This document shows positions 17,906 through 26,993 of a stretch of DNA of 64,000 nucleotides, one piece after another. The number at the start of each line of letters is the position of its first letter. The stretch's first letter is position 1. The stretch is from Tellurirhabdus rosea (lineage in GTDB: Bacteria; Bacteroidota; Bacteroidia; Cytophagales; Spirosomataceae), in the NCBI RefSeq assembly GCF_026278345.1, contig NZ_CP111085.1, positions 2,807,501 through 2,871,500 of the forward strand, written 5' to 3'. The translations under genes were made by a program, and so were the position numbers. The notes beneath the pieces were generated by a model. It had not been told where the DNA came from and ran no database searches. It saw only the letters and a program-made list of their open reading frames with translations.

Positions 17906-19149
17906 TTTGATTCCGGATTAACGATTTTACCCATAAACAGGACCGCACCCGTCTGCTGTTCCGTAATCAGCACCACAAACGGCCGGTCGCAGATGATCGG
18001 AGCCGGGCCGACGGACGTCAGTTCGACGCCGATTGTTGTAACGGCCGCCGCTTCCGTACCTTTTTCATCCACGGCGACAAACGTATTCTGCTTTACGAAG
18101 CTGACCGCCAGGCCGTTGCTTTTGCTGATTTTTGAAAAGTCCGCAAACTGGCTGAACGCCGTAGGCATGCCCATTGCCTTTAGTTCGTCGTTCAGATTCT
18201 TCTCGTATTCCAGCGTAAACTTCGGCAGGCCGACCATCGTCTTGCCTTCGGTCATGCTCTGCTGCAGCTGCGCCCATTCGGTGGCGTTCAGCGATTGAAC
18301 GAGGGCATCGGCCGACGAATTGGTAGCGGGCAGCAGAACCGTCATGCGGTACGTGCCGTCTCCGTAGGGCAGTTCAACGGCCGAATAATTCTGGCGGTAA
18401 GCGCGGCGCAGGTTGGTGTTCAGATTCATCATCTTCACCGTCTTCTGCTGGTCACCGGTGATCTGGAACGGAGCGTCGTAGGTCGCTTTCGGGTCGAACG
18501 GGATTTTCCAGTCGCCTTTGAAATACAGGGCGTTCAGCAGGAACATTACCTGATCACGCGTGATTTCGGTCAGCACTGTGGGAATCTTGCCGTTGGTATT
18601 GTCGCTGGCCCACCGGTTGATTTTGGCGAGTGCGGCGGCCTGATTCGAGAAGTCTTCCGCCGCTACCTGCGCCGAGAAGTAATTGCGGCTCAGGTTCAGG
18701 AAGTCCGGCTCCACCGAAAAGTCGTTCCGGTAGAAAATGGCGTTGGCAAGCTTGGTCGTCACCTTGGGGTCGGCTTTGGGCAGACCTTCCAGCAGCTGTT
18801 TGTACACTTCGTTGGCATCCTGGGCCGACACCTCGTCGAGTTTCAGCGTTTTCCGCATTTCCTCGGCGGTTTTGCCGTTGGCTCCGTTCAGCAGCATGCC
18901 GAGCGCCATGTGCAGGCTCAGCGGCGAGATGAAGATATTCTTATCCTTCTTTTCCAGCTGATTGACGTTTTTCAGAAAATCAAAGGAAAAGTCGTTGGTC
19001 TTAACGGCGAATTGCCGCGCTCCGGCCGAGGGCGTAAACGTTCCTCCAGCGGGCGCAGGTGTGTTGTCCCGCTGGCAGCTATTGGTTATCATCACCAGAG
19101 CCAGAGTCGGAATGGCGAGGGTTCTGGCAAAAAATGAGATCTTTTTCAT
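17902..19149 (-). CDS. Serpin-family protease inhibitor, lipoprotein
   Basis: This 415-residue protein is a complete serpin. The lipobox places the lipidated cysteine at C25 (ITNSC). The serpin core starts near residue 50 (FSFDFLKNV; NIFISPLSLHMALGMLLNGA). The reactive-centre loop runs from E362: the hinge EKGTEAAAV has the small residues required for loop insertion, so it should be inhibitory. The scissile bond is near T378-S379, and the PF motif is at 390-391. A Thr/Ser P1 would suit elastase-like or subtilisin-like targets, but this loop may be one residue longer than antitrypsin, so P1 is uncertain. Lipid anchoring suggests protection of the cell envelope from proteases. It heads a two-gene unit with the META protein. 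Confidence 0.92.
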   Translation of the reverse strand: MKKISFFARTLAIPTLALVMITNSCQRDNTPAPAGGTFTPSAGARQFAVKTNDFSFDFLKNVNQLEKKDKNIFISPLSLHMALGMLLNGANGKTAEEMRKTLKLDEVSAQDANEVYKQLLEGLPKADPKVTTKLANAIFYRNDFSVEPDFLNLSRNYFSAQVAAEDFSNQAAALAKINRWASDNTNGKIPTVLTEITRDQVMFLLNALYFKGDWKIPFDPKATYDAPFQITGDQQKTVKMMNLNTNLRRAYRQNYSAVELPYGDGTYRMTVLLPATNSSADALVQSLNATEWAQLQQSMTEGKTMVGLPKFTLEYEKNLNDELKAMGMPTAFSQFADFSKISKSNGLAVSFVKQNTFVAVDEKGTEAAAVTTIGVELTSVGPAPIICDRPFVVLITEQQTGAVLFMGKIVNPESK

Positions 19150-19265
19150 GGGTGGTAATGCAATTTATTTGTTTACTGTGCCCAAAAGACCCGGCACAGC
19201 AGGGAGGGGTTGGAAGAGAAGAGAAAATTTTTGATTGAAGCGCAAAGAAGCCGTCTGCGCTTCAA

Positions 19266-20825
19266 TCAAAAGTGGTAGTTCATACCGACCCCGATACCCA
19301 TAGCCTGCGGGCGGGTCTGCACCTGGGCCTCCGGACGCGTACCCGTCTGGAGCGCGTACTGATAAGAGCCGGTCACTGAACCTGACCAGCGGCGGGTGGG
19401 GCGGTAGTTGATGCGCACGCCTCCCGTTCCTGAAAGCGTAACGGGGCGGTAAACGGCGTCGTCCGGCGTTACTTCCACCGTTCCGACGGTATTCTGAAGG
19501 AAGACATTGGCCAGAATTCCACCCAGCAGGGCATAGCTCACCTTGCCCGCCGGGCGAATGTGGTAGCCCGCCTGAACCGGAATCTGCACAAACCGGAATT
19601 CGTTGGCAACCGTCGTGCTGTTGGTCGCCGCGGCATAGAGCGAATTGCTGCGACTGGGGTCAAAGTTTGCCTGCTTGTCCTGTCCCAGCGCGCTGTTTTT
19701 GAGCGCCGTTTCCAGCAGGTTGTCGGCCGAACTGCTCATGGCGGTCATGACCACGGCGTTGCTCTGGGCGGTCGCGTTACCCTGCAAATACATGACGCCG
19801 GTTTCGACCGACCAGTGTTCCGAAACTTTCATCCCAGTATTCCACTGCATCGACAGCGACATCCGGGCGCGGTTCTGAATCTCCGGCTGGGTCGATACGC
19901 CCTGGTTCGACAGCATCGAGGGGCTGGCCGTTGCGTAGACCGGCGTCAGGCCCGTAACCCGGACGGAAGCCGCGGGGTTGAACGACATAGGCATTACCGT
20001 TACGGCGGTCCAGTATTCCTTGCTGCGGCTCTTCCGGTCGATCTGGGGAGCGGCCAAGTCATCGGGCATCCGGAACCAGACCACCCGGCTGATGCCCTGG
20101 CGGGAACGGAGCGAGAACGGTTTGCCCGCCAGCAGGGCATAGGAAGCCTCCCGGCGTTCGAGGGCTCCGGTTGCCATAGCGGCATCCGAACGGCTGAAAC
20201 GCTCCTGTACCGTCTCTGATGTCTTTGCGGCAATTGCTGGTTGATGGTCTGCGCTTTCGCCCGACCGGAAATCTGTCCGGCTCCGGGGCGAAACGGCCGA
20301 CATCGTACTGGGCAGGTCCGCAAAGGACTCCGATCGGGGGGGCGTTTGCAGCGCCGACGAAGTACCGGGCGTTTTCCAGTTCGTGCGGAGCCGTCCGGCA
20401 ACGGCTTCATCGTACCGCACCGCGGGGGGCGTGGCGGAGGCCTCGGGTTGTTCCGGGGAAAGGGAATTCGGATTCCGTCCGGCCGCGTCAGCCGCCGTTT
20501 GCTCTGCCGCCGCCACCTGTTCGGATGACGCCGGACCCGAGGGCGCCGGTATGCTTTCCTGACGGGCCAAGCCCGGCGAGTCTGCGCCGGCCCGGTCGGC
20601 CTCGTAAAAGGCCCACCAGCCCAGCAGAATGAGGGCTACGGCCGCTGCGGCTCCGTAGGCAAACGGCCGCAACCGTGTCCAGAACGGAATAACCACCGCC
20701 CCGTGCTCCTCTTCGTTGAGCTGGCGTTCAATGGCATCCCAAACCCGCATGGGCGGAGTGTCGGTTGCCTCATTGAAGGCGTTGCGCCATTGTTTTTCGA
20801 ACATATTTTCTTCAGACTGACTCAT
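19266..20825 (-). CDS. Anti-sigma-like membrane protein with C-terminal barrel-like domain
   Basis: This 519-residue protein has three parts. Residues 1-50 are a short cytoplasmic segment (FEKQWRNAFNEATDTPPMRVWDAIERQL), similar in style to Bacteroidota anti-sigma N-termini. A single membrane helix follows at about 53-70. Then comes a long low-complexity Pro/Ser/Ala/Glu-rich periplasmic stretch (about 75-210) and a C-terminal region of amphipathic strands with aromatic ends (WSVETGVMYLQG, FRFVQIPVQAGYHI, WSGSVTGSYQYAL) ending GMNYHF like an outer-membrane barrel. Its start overlaps the end of the ECF sigma gene by 14 bases. I infer a sigma regulator that spans the periplasm; no member with proven function is known to me. 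Confidence 0.6.
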   Translation of the reverse strand: MSQSEENMFEKQWRNAFNEATDTPPMRVWDAIERQLNEEEHGAVVIPFWTRLRPFAYGAAAAVALILLGWWAFYEADRAGADSPGLARQESIPAPSGPASSEQVAAAEQTAADAAGRNPNSLSPEQPEASATPPAVRYDEAVAGRLRTNWKTPGTSSALQTPPRSESFADLPSTMSAVSPRSRTDFRSGESADHQPAIAAKTSETVQERFSRSDAAMATGALERREASYALLAGKPFSLRSRQGISRVVWFRMPDDLAAPQIDRKSRSKEYWTAVTVMPMSFNPAASVRVTGLTPVYATASPSMLSNQGVSTQPEIQNRARMSLSMQWNTGMKVSEHWSVETGVMYLQGNATAQSNAVVMTAMSSSADNLLETALKNSALGQDKQANFDPSRSNSLYAAATNSTTVANEFRFVQIPVQAGYHIRPAGKVSYALLGGILANVFLQNTVGTVEVTPDDAVYRPVTLSGTGGVRINYRPTRRWSGSVTGSYQYALQTGTRPEAQVQTRPQAMGIGVGMNYHF

Positions 20826-21372
20826 TTCTTATCCGGAGTTCGTTCTGAATTTTTTGTTGCAGCAGCATCCGGGCCCGCGAATACTGGGACTTGGACGTGC
20901 CTTCTGAAATTTCGAGCATATTAGCAATTTCGGGGTGAGTGTACCCTTCGATCGCGTACAGATTGAATACGGTCTGGCAGCCGGTCGGGAGTTCCTGTAC
21001 CAGTCTCAGCAGTTGCTGGTAGTGCAGGCCCGCGAGGCTGTCTTCCGCCTGGGGCAGGGCGTAGGCCACTTCTTCCACGTCGGTCTGGTTTTGCCAGGGC
21101 TTTTGTTTGCGGATGTGTTTGAGGGCCGTATTGATAACAATTCGTTTGAGCCACGCTTCGAGCGGGCACTCAAACCGGAAACTGTCGAGGTGATTGAATG
21201 CCTTCACGAAAGAGTCCTGGAGCACATCTTCGGCATCATCGCGGTCTTTGGTGTAGCGCTGGGCAACGACAAATAGCTTCCCGGCGAACAACTCATAGAG
21301 TTTTCGCTGCGCCGTTCGGTCTTTTCTTCGACACCCGTCAACTAGTGCTCGTTCATCCAGCATACCGTTCAA
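20812..21372 (-). CDS. ECF-family RNA polymerase sigma factor
   Basis: This 186-residue protein has region 2 (about residues 20-85: AQRYTKDRDDAEDVLQDSFVKAF, with the DAEDVLQ core contact, and WLKRIVINTALKHIRK). Region 4 follows (about 125-175: LPTGCQTVFNLYAIEGYTHPEIAN plus the helix-turn-helix SEGTSKSQYSRARMLL). It lacks region 3, so it is an ECF sigma factor. It is followed, with a 14-base overlap, by the putative anti-sigma/barrel gene, its likely regulator. Its targets are unknown. A start at the second ATG (residue 4) is equally possible. Confidence 0.93.
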   Translation of the reverse strand: MNGMLDERALVDGCRRKDRTAQRKLYELFAGKLFVVAQRYTKDRDDAEDVLQDSFVKAFNHLDSFRFECPLEAWLKRIVINTALKHIRKQKPWQNQTDVEEVAYALPQAEDSLAGLHYQQLLRLVQELPTGCQTVFNLYAIEGYTHPEIANMLEISEGTSKSQYSRARMLLQQKIQNELRIRNESV

Positions 21373-21455
21373 CTTCCAGACCCGGTTTGGGAGAAAAGGG
21401 TTGGAAGTGAGTGAAAATTTTTTGAAAAAATACTTTTAACAATCAACAGGTTTCC

Positions 21456-21568
21456 CGCAGATTAGCGGTTCGCCGCGGCGACACAGATTTGAAACGCAGA
21501 TGTTCGCAGAGAAATCGGCAGAATCTGCGTTTCAAATCTGTGTCGCTGCGGCGAATCGTTAATCTGCG
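21456..21568 (+). repeat. Long inverted repeat, CGCAGATT word class, with G-U-only differences
   Basis: The arms 21456-21501 and 21523-21568 are 46 bases each and match at 43 positions. All three differences are G on the left against T on the right, so a plus-strand RNA would pair over its whole length with three G-U wobbles. The arms contain three copies of CGCAGATT/CACAGATTT-like words. The right arm ends 15 bases before the isomerase ATG, in a divergent region upstream of both this gene and the ECF sigma gene, which is an unusual place for a terminator. Confidence 0.88.
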
Positions 21569-21583
21569 AGAAAAAAACGCTAT

Positions 21584-22426
21584 ATGAACCGCCGAACCGT
21601 CCTCACCACCCTGGCCGCGCTGCCTTTCGTCACACCCGTTCTCGCCCGGAAACCCCCGCGCTTCCAGATCGGGGCCTGCGACTGGTCTATCGGTCAATCC
21701 AGCAAAATTGCCGCCTTCGAGGTGGCCAGGCAAATTGGTCTGGATGGACTGCAGGTTAATATGGGTTCAGCGGACAATAACATGCATCTGCGGCAGAAGG
21801 AGGTGCAAAAAGCGTACCTCGATGCCGCCCGACGAACGGGTGTCAAAATCGGCGGCCTGGCCCTGGGTGAACTCAATTCGGTTCCCTACAAGTCCGACCC
21901 GCGCGCCGAAGAATGGGTTCAGGACAGCATCGGCGTAGCCCGCGCTTTAGGCGTCCGGAATGTTCTGCTGGCTTTTTTCAGCAAAGGCGATCTGCGCAAC
22001 GACCCGGCCGGGCAGAAAGTGGTGATTGAACGCCTGAAAGCCGTAGCGCCCAAAGCCGAAAAAGCCGGCGTGACGCTTGCCATTGAATCCTGGCTGAGCG
22101 CCGAAGATCACCTGCGAATCATTGAGGCGGTCGGCTCCCCGGCGCTGAAGGTCTATTACGACGTCTGCAATTCAACCGTCATGGGCTACGACATTCTACA
22201 GGAGATGCGCTGGCTTGGGAAACAGAACCTGATCTGCGAACTGCACTTCAAGGAAAACGGCTTCCTGCTAGGCCAGGGCAAAGTGAATTATCCGGAAGTG
22301 CGGCGAGTGCTGGACGAGATCGGCTACAGCGGATGGATTCATATCGAGGGTGCTATTCCGGACAAAAAACCGATGCTGGAAAGCTATATTCAGAACAACG
22401 AATTTACGCGGAAACTGCTGGCCTAG
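21584..22426 (+). CDS. Exported sugar phosphate isomerase/epimerase-like TIM-barrel protein
   Basis: This 280-residue protein carries a twin-basic signal start (MNRRTVLTTLAALPFVTPVLA). The rest is an AP-endonuclease-2-type TIM barrel. The expected metal ligands appear in order: E in TLAIESW (about 170), D in VYYDVCNS (about 192), H in CELHFKENG (about 223) and E in IHIEGAI (about 261). Family members isomerise or epimerise sugars or inositols using a divalent metal. The signal and N-terminal RR suggest export, possibly by Tat. It is followed by a PVC-type cytochrome protein, a frequent companion of such isomerases in Bacteroidota and Planctomycetota. Confidence 0.83.
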   Translation: MNRRTVLTTLAALPFVTPVLARKPPRFQIGACDWSIGQSSKIAAFEVARQIGLDGLQVNMGSADNNMHLRQKEVQKAYLDAARRTGVKIGGLALGELNSVPYKSDPRAEEWVQDSIGVARALGVRNVLLAFFSKGDLRNDPAGQKVVIERLKAVAPKAEKAGVTLAIESWLSAEDHLRIIEAVGSPALKVYYDVCNSTVMGYDILQEMRWLGKQNLICELHFKENGFLLGQGKVNYPEVRRVLDEIGYSGWIHIEGAIPDKKPMLESYIQNNEFTRKLLA

Positions 22427-22560
22427 CAGCTTGCCTGATCAGGTCCTATGATGGAAGCAACATCGTTCCACGATATTTTTAGTAGAACTTATAATAATAA
22501 GTTGCATATCCTGAGATTTCATATTTCCTTTGGTTATGAACGCCTTAACGAGCCAGCCAG

Positions 22561-25527
22561 ATGAGATTTTCAACCGGAATAGCCATGCCGAAAGCGCCGT
22601 TTCTGATGCTTTCGGGCTTCGTTGCCAGCCTCTTCTGGTGGGCCGAACTGAACGAAAGACCGGCAACGCCAGCCGCCCTGCCCGCTGAGCCGGAAAGCCG
22701 CGTCCGCCAGTCCGCGCCACTGGGCAGCGACTCCGCCCGACTCTATTTACCAGACGATCTGGAGGCAACGCTCTGGGCCGAGTCGCCGCAGTTTTTCAAT
22801 CCGACGAACCTCGACATCGACGCCCGGGGCCGAGTCTGGGTGACCGAAGCCGTCAACTACCGCGACTTCAACAACAAGCCCGACGCCCGCCTCAACCACG
22901 CCGAAGGCGAGCGGGTGGTCATTCTGGAAGACACCAACGGAGACGGGCGCGCCGACCACAGCAAAGTGTTCGTGCAGGATAAAGACCTGAAATCGCCGCT
23001 GGGTATTGCTGTTATTGGCAATAAAGTCATCGTCTCGGCCGCGCCGCATCTGGTCGTGTACACCGACCAAAACGGCGACGACAAACCGGACAAAAAAGAA
23101 ATCCTGCTGACCGGCTTCGGCGGCCTCGACCATGACCATTCGCTGCACGCGCTGGTAACTGGGCCGGACGGCAACTGGTACTTCAACACCGGCAATGCCG
23201 GGCCTCACCTGGTGACCGACAAAGCGGGCTGGACACTCCGCTCGGGTAGCCTCTACACTGGCGGGACGCCGTACAACCTCAAAAACGAAGGCGCACAGAC
23301 CAGCGATGACGGGCAGGTCTGGGTCGGCGGTCTGGCCCTCCGCGTTCGGCCGGACGGGACGGGACTGAAAGTGCTGGCGCACAATTTCCGGAACAACTAC
23401 GAAACGGCGCTGGACTCGTACGGCAATCTGTGGCAGAACGATAACGACGACCAGGTGGTGGCCTGCCGCACGAGTTTCGTTCTGGAAGGCGGCAGCATGG
23501 GCTACTTCAGCGCCGACGGGACCCGTTACTGGCAGGGCGACCAGCGGCCGGGTCAGTCGATCGCTGCGGCGCACTGGCATCAGGAAGACCCCGGCGTGGT
23601 GCCGCTCGGCGACCTGACGGGCGCGGGTTCGCCGACGGGGGTGGTCGTCTACGAAGGCGACGAACTAGGTCCGCAATACCGGGGCATGCTCCTGAGCGCC
23701 GAGGCTGGCCGCAACGTGATTTTCAGCTACAAACCCGAACCCGAGGGCGCGGGCTTCCGGCTTCCCCGCCGCGATTTTATCAGCACGTTTCCGCAGGTCG
23801 ATGAGACTTATAAATGGAATGACGTCGCCAACGACACCCGCAAATGGTTTCGGCCGAGCGACGTGGCGGTAGGAACCGACGGGGCGCTGTACGTTGCCGA
23901 CTGGTATGACCCCATCGTGGGCGGCCACGCCATGCACGACAAAAAAGGCTACGGCCGCATTTACCGCATCACGCCCAAAAACCGGAAACTGACCACGCCC
24001 CGCATCGACGTAAAAACCACGAAGGGGCAAATCCTTGCTTTGCAAAATCCCGCCGTGAACGTGCGGGCGCTGGGCTTTGCGGCGCTGCGGGCAAAAGGGG
24101 AGAAGGCCATCAAGCCCGTCAAAAAACTGCTGACGGCCGCGAATCCGTTTCACCGGGCGCGGGCCATCTGGCTGCTGGCGCAGCTGGGTCCGAAGGGCGT
24201 GGCGGAGGTGGAAAAGCTGACGGTGCATCCCGACGAAAACACGCGGCTGGTGGCGTTCCGGGCCCTGAAACCGCTGTTTACCGACCGAAACCAGTATCAG
24301 TTTCCGCAGTACCGTAATCTGGTCAGTATGCTGGCCGAGGACCCGTCGGCGGCGGTCCGGCGGGAGGTGGCAATCGTGCTGCGGGACGTTCCTTTCGACG
24401 ACTGCCGGGTGATGCTCGCCAAGCTGTTCAGCCAGTACGACGGTCGTGACCGCTATTACCTGACCGCGCTCGGCATTGCTTCCTGGCGCAAAACGGACGC
24501 CATCTACGACATGCTGCGGACCGGACTTCCGGCCGACCCGACGCAGTGGAGCCAGCCGCAGGCGGACCTCGTCTGGGAACTGCACCCCGCCGCCGCGGCC
24601 GAAGCCATGAAACAGCGGGCCGCGGCCCCCGCGCTTTCGGCGGAGGCCCGGCGACAGGCGCTTGTGGCGCTGGGTTTTATGAACGACGAAAAAGCCGCCC
24701 GGTTCATGGCCGACCTGACCAAATCGGCGGATACGACCTTGGCTCGCCAGGCTGACTATTGGGTTTCTTTCCGGCGCGGCAACGACTGGGCCAATCTGTT
24801 GAACTGGGACGAAGTAGTGCCGCCCAAACGGTCCGAAAGCGAACAGCGAATGCTGGCCCTGCGCCAGAAACTGCTGGATGAATACACGAAAGCGGAAGAA
24901 AAGCAGAAACTGGCCCGGGAAATGGCGGCCACGCCGGAAGGCGGTAAACTGCTCGTCGGACTGGCGGCGGATAAAAAACTGCCGTCCGACCTGACGGCCC
25001 TGGTCGGCGAAGTGATCTTCTCCAACCCGGACCTGAACGTGCGCATTATGGCCGCGGATTATTTTACCAAACCCGGGGCTTCAGCCAGTCTTTCGCCGCA
25101 AAAAATTAATGCCCTTAACGGCAGCAAAACGGCCGGGCTGACCGTCTTCAAAACCCACTGCGCCACTTGCCACCGGCACGGGGAGCAGGGGAATAACATC
25201 GGTCCGCAGCTAACCCGGATTCACACGAAATTCGACAGAAACGGCCTGCTGGATGCCATTCTGAATCCGAGCGCGAGTCTGGCTTTCGGTTACGAGCCCT
25301 GGCTGATTACGACCCAGTCCGGCGATACGCACTACGGTTTTCTGATCAGCGACAACAAACAGGCGTTGGTCATTAAGGATGCCGCCGGACAGAAACAGAC
25401 CATCCCGACCTCAAAAATTGCCTCCCGCAAACAGTACACCACCAGCCTCATGCCCGACCCGACGGCCATGGGCCTGAGCGAGCAGCAGCTGGCCGATCTG
25501 CTGGCGTTTCTGATGAACCCGTCCTGA
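22561..25527 (+). CDS. PVC-type membrane-bound dehydrogenase with HEAT repeats and cytochrome c domain
   Basis: This 988-residue exported protein has a hydrophobic N-terminus; the start may instead be the ATG at 22585. Residues about 55-460 form a beta-propeller dehydrogenase-like domain (LDIDARGRVWVTEAVNYRD; VILEDTNGDGRADHSKVF). Helical HEAT-like repeats follow at about 490-780. A C-terminal cytochrome c domain carries the haem site CATCH at 867-871 and a GPQL-type segment after it. The family is annotated as PVC-type haem-binding CxxCH protein and probably oxidises sugars, passing electrons to c-type haem in the periplasm. The electron acceptor and substrate are unknown. Its TGA stop lies inside the base of the following inverted repeat. 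Confidence 0.88.
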   Translation: MRFSTGIAMPKAPFLMLSGFVASLFWWAELNERPATPAALPAEPESRVRQSAPLGSDSARLYLPDDLEATLWAESPQFFNPTNLDIDARGRVWVTEAVNYRDFNNKPDARLNHAEGERVVILEDTNGDGRADHSKVFVQDKDLKSPLGIAVIGNKVIVSAAPHLVVYTDQNGDDKPDKKEILLTGFGGLDHDHSLHALVTGPDGNWYFNTGNAGPHLVTDKAGWTLRSGSLYTGGTPYNLKNEGAQTSDDGQVWVGGLALRVRPDGTGLKVLAHNFRNNYETALDSYGNLWQNDNDDQVVACRTSFVLEGGSMGYFSADGTRYWQGDQRPGQSIAAAHWHQEDPGVVPLGDLTGAGSPTGVVVYEGDELGPQYRGMLLSAEAGRNVIFSYKPEPEGAGFRLPRRDFISTFPQVDETYKWNDVANDTRKWFRPSDVAVGTDGALYVADWYDPIVGGHAMHDKKGYGRIYRITPKNRKLTTPRIDVKTTKGQILALQNPAVNVRALGFAALRAKGEKAIKPVKKLLTAANPFHRARAIWLLAQLGPKGVAEVEKLTVHPDENTRLVAFRALKPLFTDRNQYQFPQYRNLVSMLAEDPSAAVRREVAIVLRDVPFDDCRVMLAKLFSQYDGRDRYYLTALGIASWRKTDAIYDMLRTGLPADPTQWSQPQADLVWELHPAAAAEAMKQRAAAPALSAEARRQALVALGFMNDEKAARFMADLTKSADTTLARQADYWVSFRRGNDWANLLNWDEVVPPKRSESEQRMLALRQKLLDEYTKAEEKQKLAREMAATPEGGKLLVGLAADKKLPSDLTALVGEVIFSNPDLNVRIMAADYFTKPGASASLSPQKINALNGSKTAGLTVFKTHCATCHRHGEQGNNIGPQLTRIHTKFDRNGLLDAILNPSASLAFGYEPWLITTQSGDTHYGFLISDNKQALVIKDAAGQKQTIPTSKIASRKQYTTSLMPDPTAMGLSEQQLADLLAFLMNPS

Positions 25528-25652
25528 ACCGCGCGGCGGACCGTCGGGATTGACGCTGATTTTAGCGATTTATCTTGAAGAGCTTCGCCTCCATAAAAAT
25601 CATGTCAATCATTAAAATCAGCGTCAATCCCGACGGTCCGCCGCGCGGTTCA
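25525..25652. repeat. Perfect 40-bp inverted repeat shared by two convergent stop codons
   Basis: Arms 25525-25564 and 25613-25652 are perfectly complementary over 40 bases. The first three bases are the TGA stop of the cytochrome gene (plus strand) and the last three are the TGA stop of mpl (minus strand). The words are GTCGGGATTGACGCTGATT and GCGCGGCGGACC. It could terminate both genes, although it lacks a long T-run. The 48-base loop has no partner that I can see. Confidence 0.9.
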
Positions 25653-26993
25653 GACAATTCCTCCGAACGTCCCCGAGCTCATCATCAGCACCACCGTCGG
25701 CAGGCCGTTCTGCTGGGCATCGATAAACGCTTTTAACTGGGTCGGATCGGTGAAGACCTGCAGGTCCGGGCGGTCGAAGGCAGACACGATTTCGTCGGCC
25801 GAGATCGGCTCCATCCGTTTCATTTCGAGCGTGTGCGGACTGTAGAAGACCGCCGCCGCGTCGGCTTTGTCGAGTTTGTCGCGGTACTGACTCAGAAACG
25901 CCTTGTTGAGGCTGCTGAAGGTGTGCAGCTCGACGCAGGCCACCAGCTTGTGCCGCGGAAACTGCTGGCGGACGGCAGCCGTGGTGGCCTCTACTTTGGA
26001 CGGCGCGTGGGCAAAATCGCGGAACACGGTTGTCTGTTCGTTCTGCGACACCAGTTCCAGCCTTCGGGCCGCGCCTTTGAACGATTGAATGGCTTCGTAA
26101 AACTGCTCCTCCGTGATGCCAAGCCGCTCGCAGACGGCCAGGGCACCGGCGATATTCTTCATGTTGTGCTCGCCGAAAACCAGCACGGGCACGTCGCCGA
26201 GCAATTTCGTTTTGAGGAAAGTCTTTCCATTTTCGATGCGGTACGGGTGAACGTCGTAGGGCTGGCGGGTCACGCCTTCGCGTTCCTTCAGCGCGATGAC
26301 GTCGAGCATATCGTCCGTATCGTCGAAGATGATAGTACCGGCTTTGGGCAGCGAATCGGCCAGCAACTCGAACTGGTGGACGTACTGTTCGTAGGTCGGG
26401 TAGATGTTGACGTGGTCCCAGGCGATGCCGCTGATGAGCACGATATGCGGCTGGAAAAACAGGAACTTCGGGCGCGGGTCGAGGGGCGAGGCTCCGTATT
26501 CATCGCCTTCCACCACCAGCACGGGAGCTTCTCCTGTCAGCTGAACCATGGTGTCGAAGCCGTCCAGCTGCGCCCCGACGAGGTAATCGAACGAACGCCG
26601 GTGGTGCCGGAGCACGTGCAGAATCATGCCCGTAATGGTCGTTTTGCCGTGGCTTCCGGCGATGACGACGCGCTGTTTATGGCGGCTTTGTTCGTAGATG
26701 AATTCGGGATAGGAATAAATCGGCAGGCCCAGTTCCTGCGCGCGCAGCAGTTCGGCATTGTCCTTGCGGGCATGCATGCCCAGGATGACGGCGTCGAGGC
26801 CCGCGTGGATGTGGTCGGGGTTCCAGCCCATCTGCGCCGGCAGGAGTCCGGCGCGTTCGAGGCGCGAGCGGGAGGGCTCATAGATTTCGTCGTCGGAACC
26901 GGTGATGGAATGGCCCTGCTGTTGCAGTGCGAGGGCAAGGTTGTGCATGGCGCTGCCGCCGATGGATATGAAGTGAATGGACTTGGGCTGCAT
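25650..26993 (-). CDS. mpl: UDP-MurNAc:L-Ala-gamma-D-Glu-meso-DAP ligase (murein tripeptide recycling)
   Basis: This 447-residue protein is a Mur-ligase family member. An N-terminal Rossmann domain (FISIGGSAMHNLALALQQQGH; GSDDEIYEPS) is followed by the ATP-binding loop GSHGKTTIT at about residues 114-122, then VVEGDEYG and the C-terminal domain with the FRDFAHAPSKVEATTAAV stretch. Mpl joins recycled tripeptide to UDP-MurNAc in the cytoplasm. The N-terminal ISIGGSAMHN and the D-x-E-Y-G signature separate it from MurC. The gene stands alone, and its stop codon lies within the preceding perfect hairpin. Confidence 0.9.
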   Translation of the reverse strand: MQPKSIHFISIGGSAMHNLALALQQQGHSITGSDDEIYEPSRSRLERAGLLPAQMGWNPDHIHAGLDAVILGMHARKDNAELLRAQELGLPIYSYPEFIYEQSRHKQRVVIAGSHGKTTITGMILHVLRHHRRSFDYLVGAQLDGFDTMVQLTGEAPVLVVEGDEYGASPLDPRPKFLFFQPHIVLISGIAWDHVNIYPTYEQYVHQFELLADSLPKAGTIIFDDTDDMLDVIALKEREGVTRQPYDVHPYRIENGKTFLKTKLLGDVPVLVFGEHNMKNIAGALAVCERLGITEEQFYEAIQSFKGAARRLELVSQNEQTTVFRDFAHAPSKVEATTAAVRQQFPRHKLVACVELHTFSSLNKAFLSQYRDKLDKADAAAVFYSPHTLEMKRMEPISADEIVSAFDRPDLQVFTDPTQLKAFIDAQQNGLPTVVLMMSSGTFGGIV

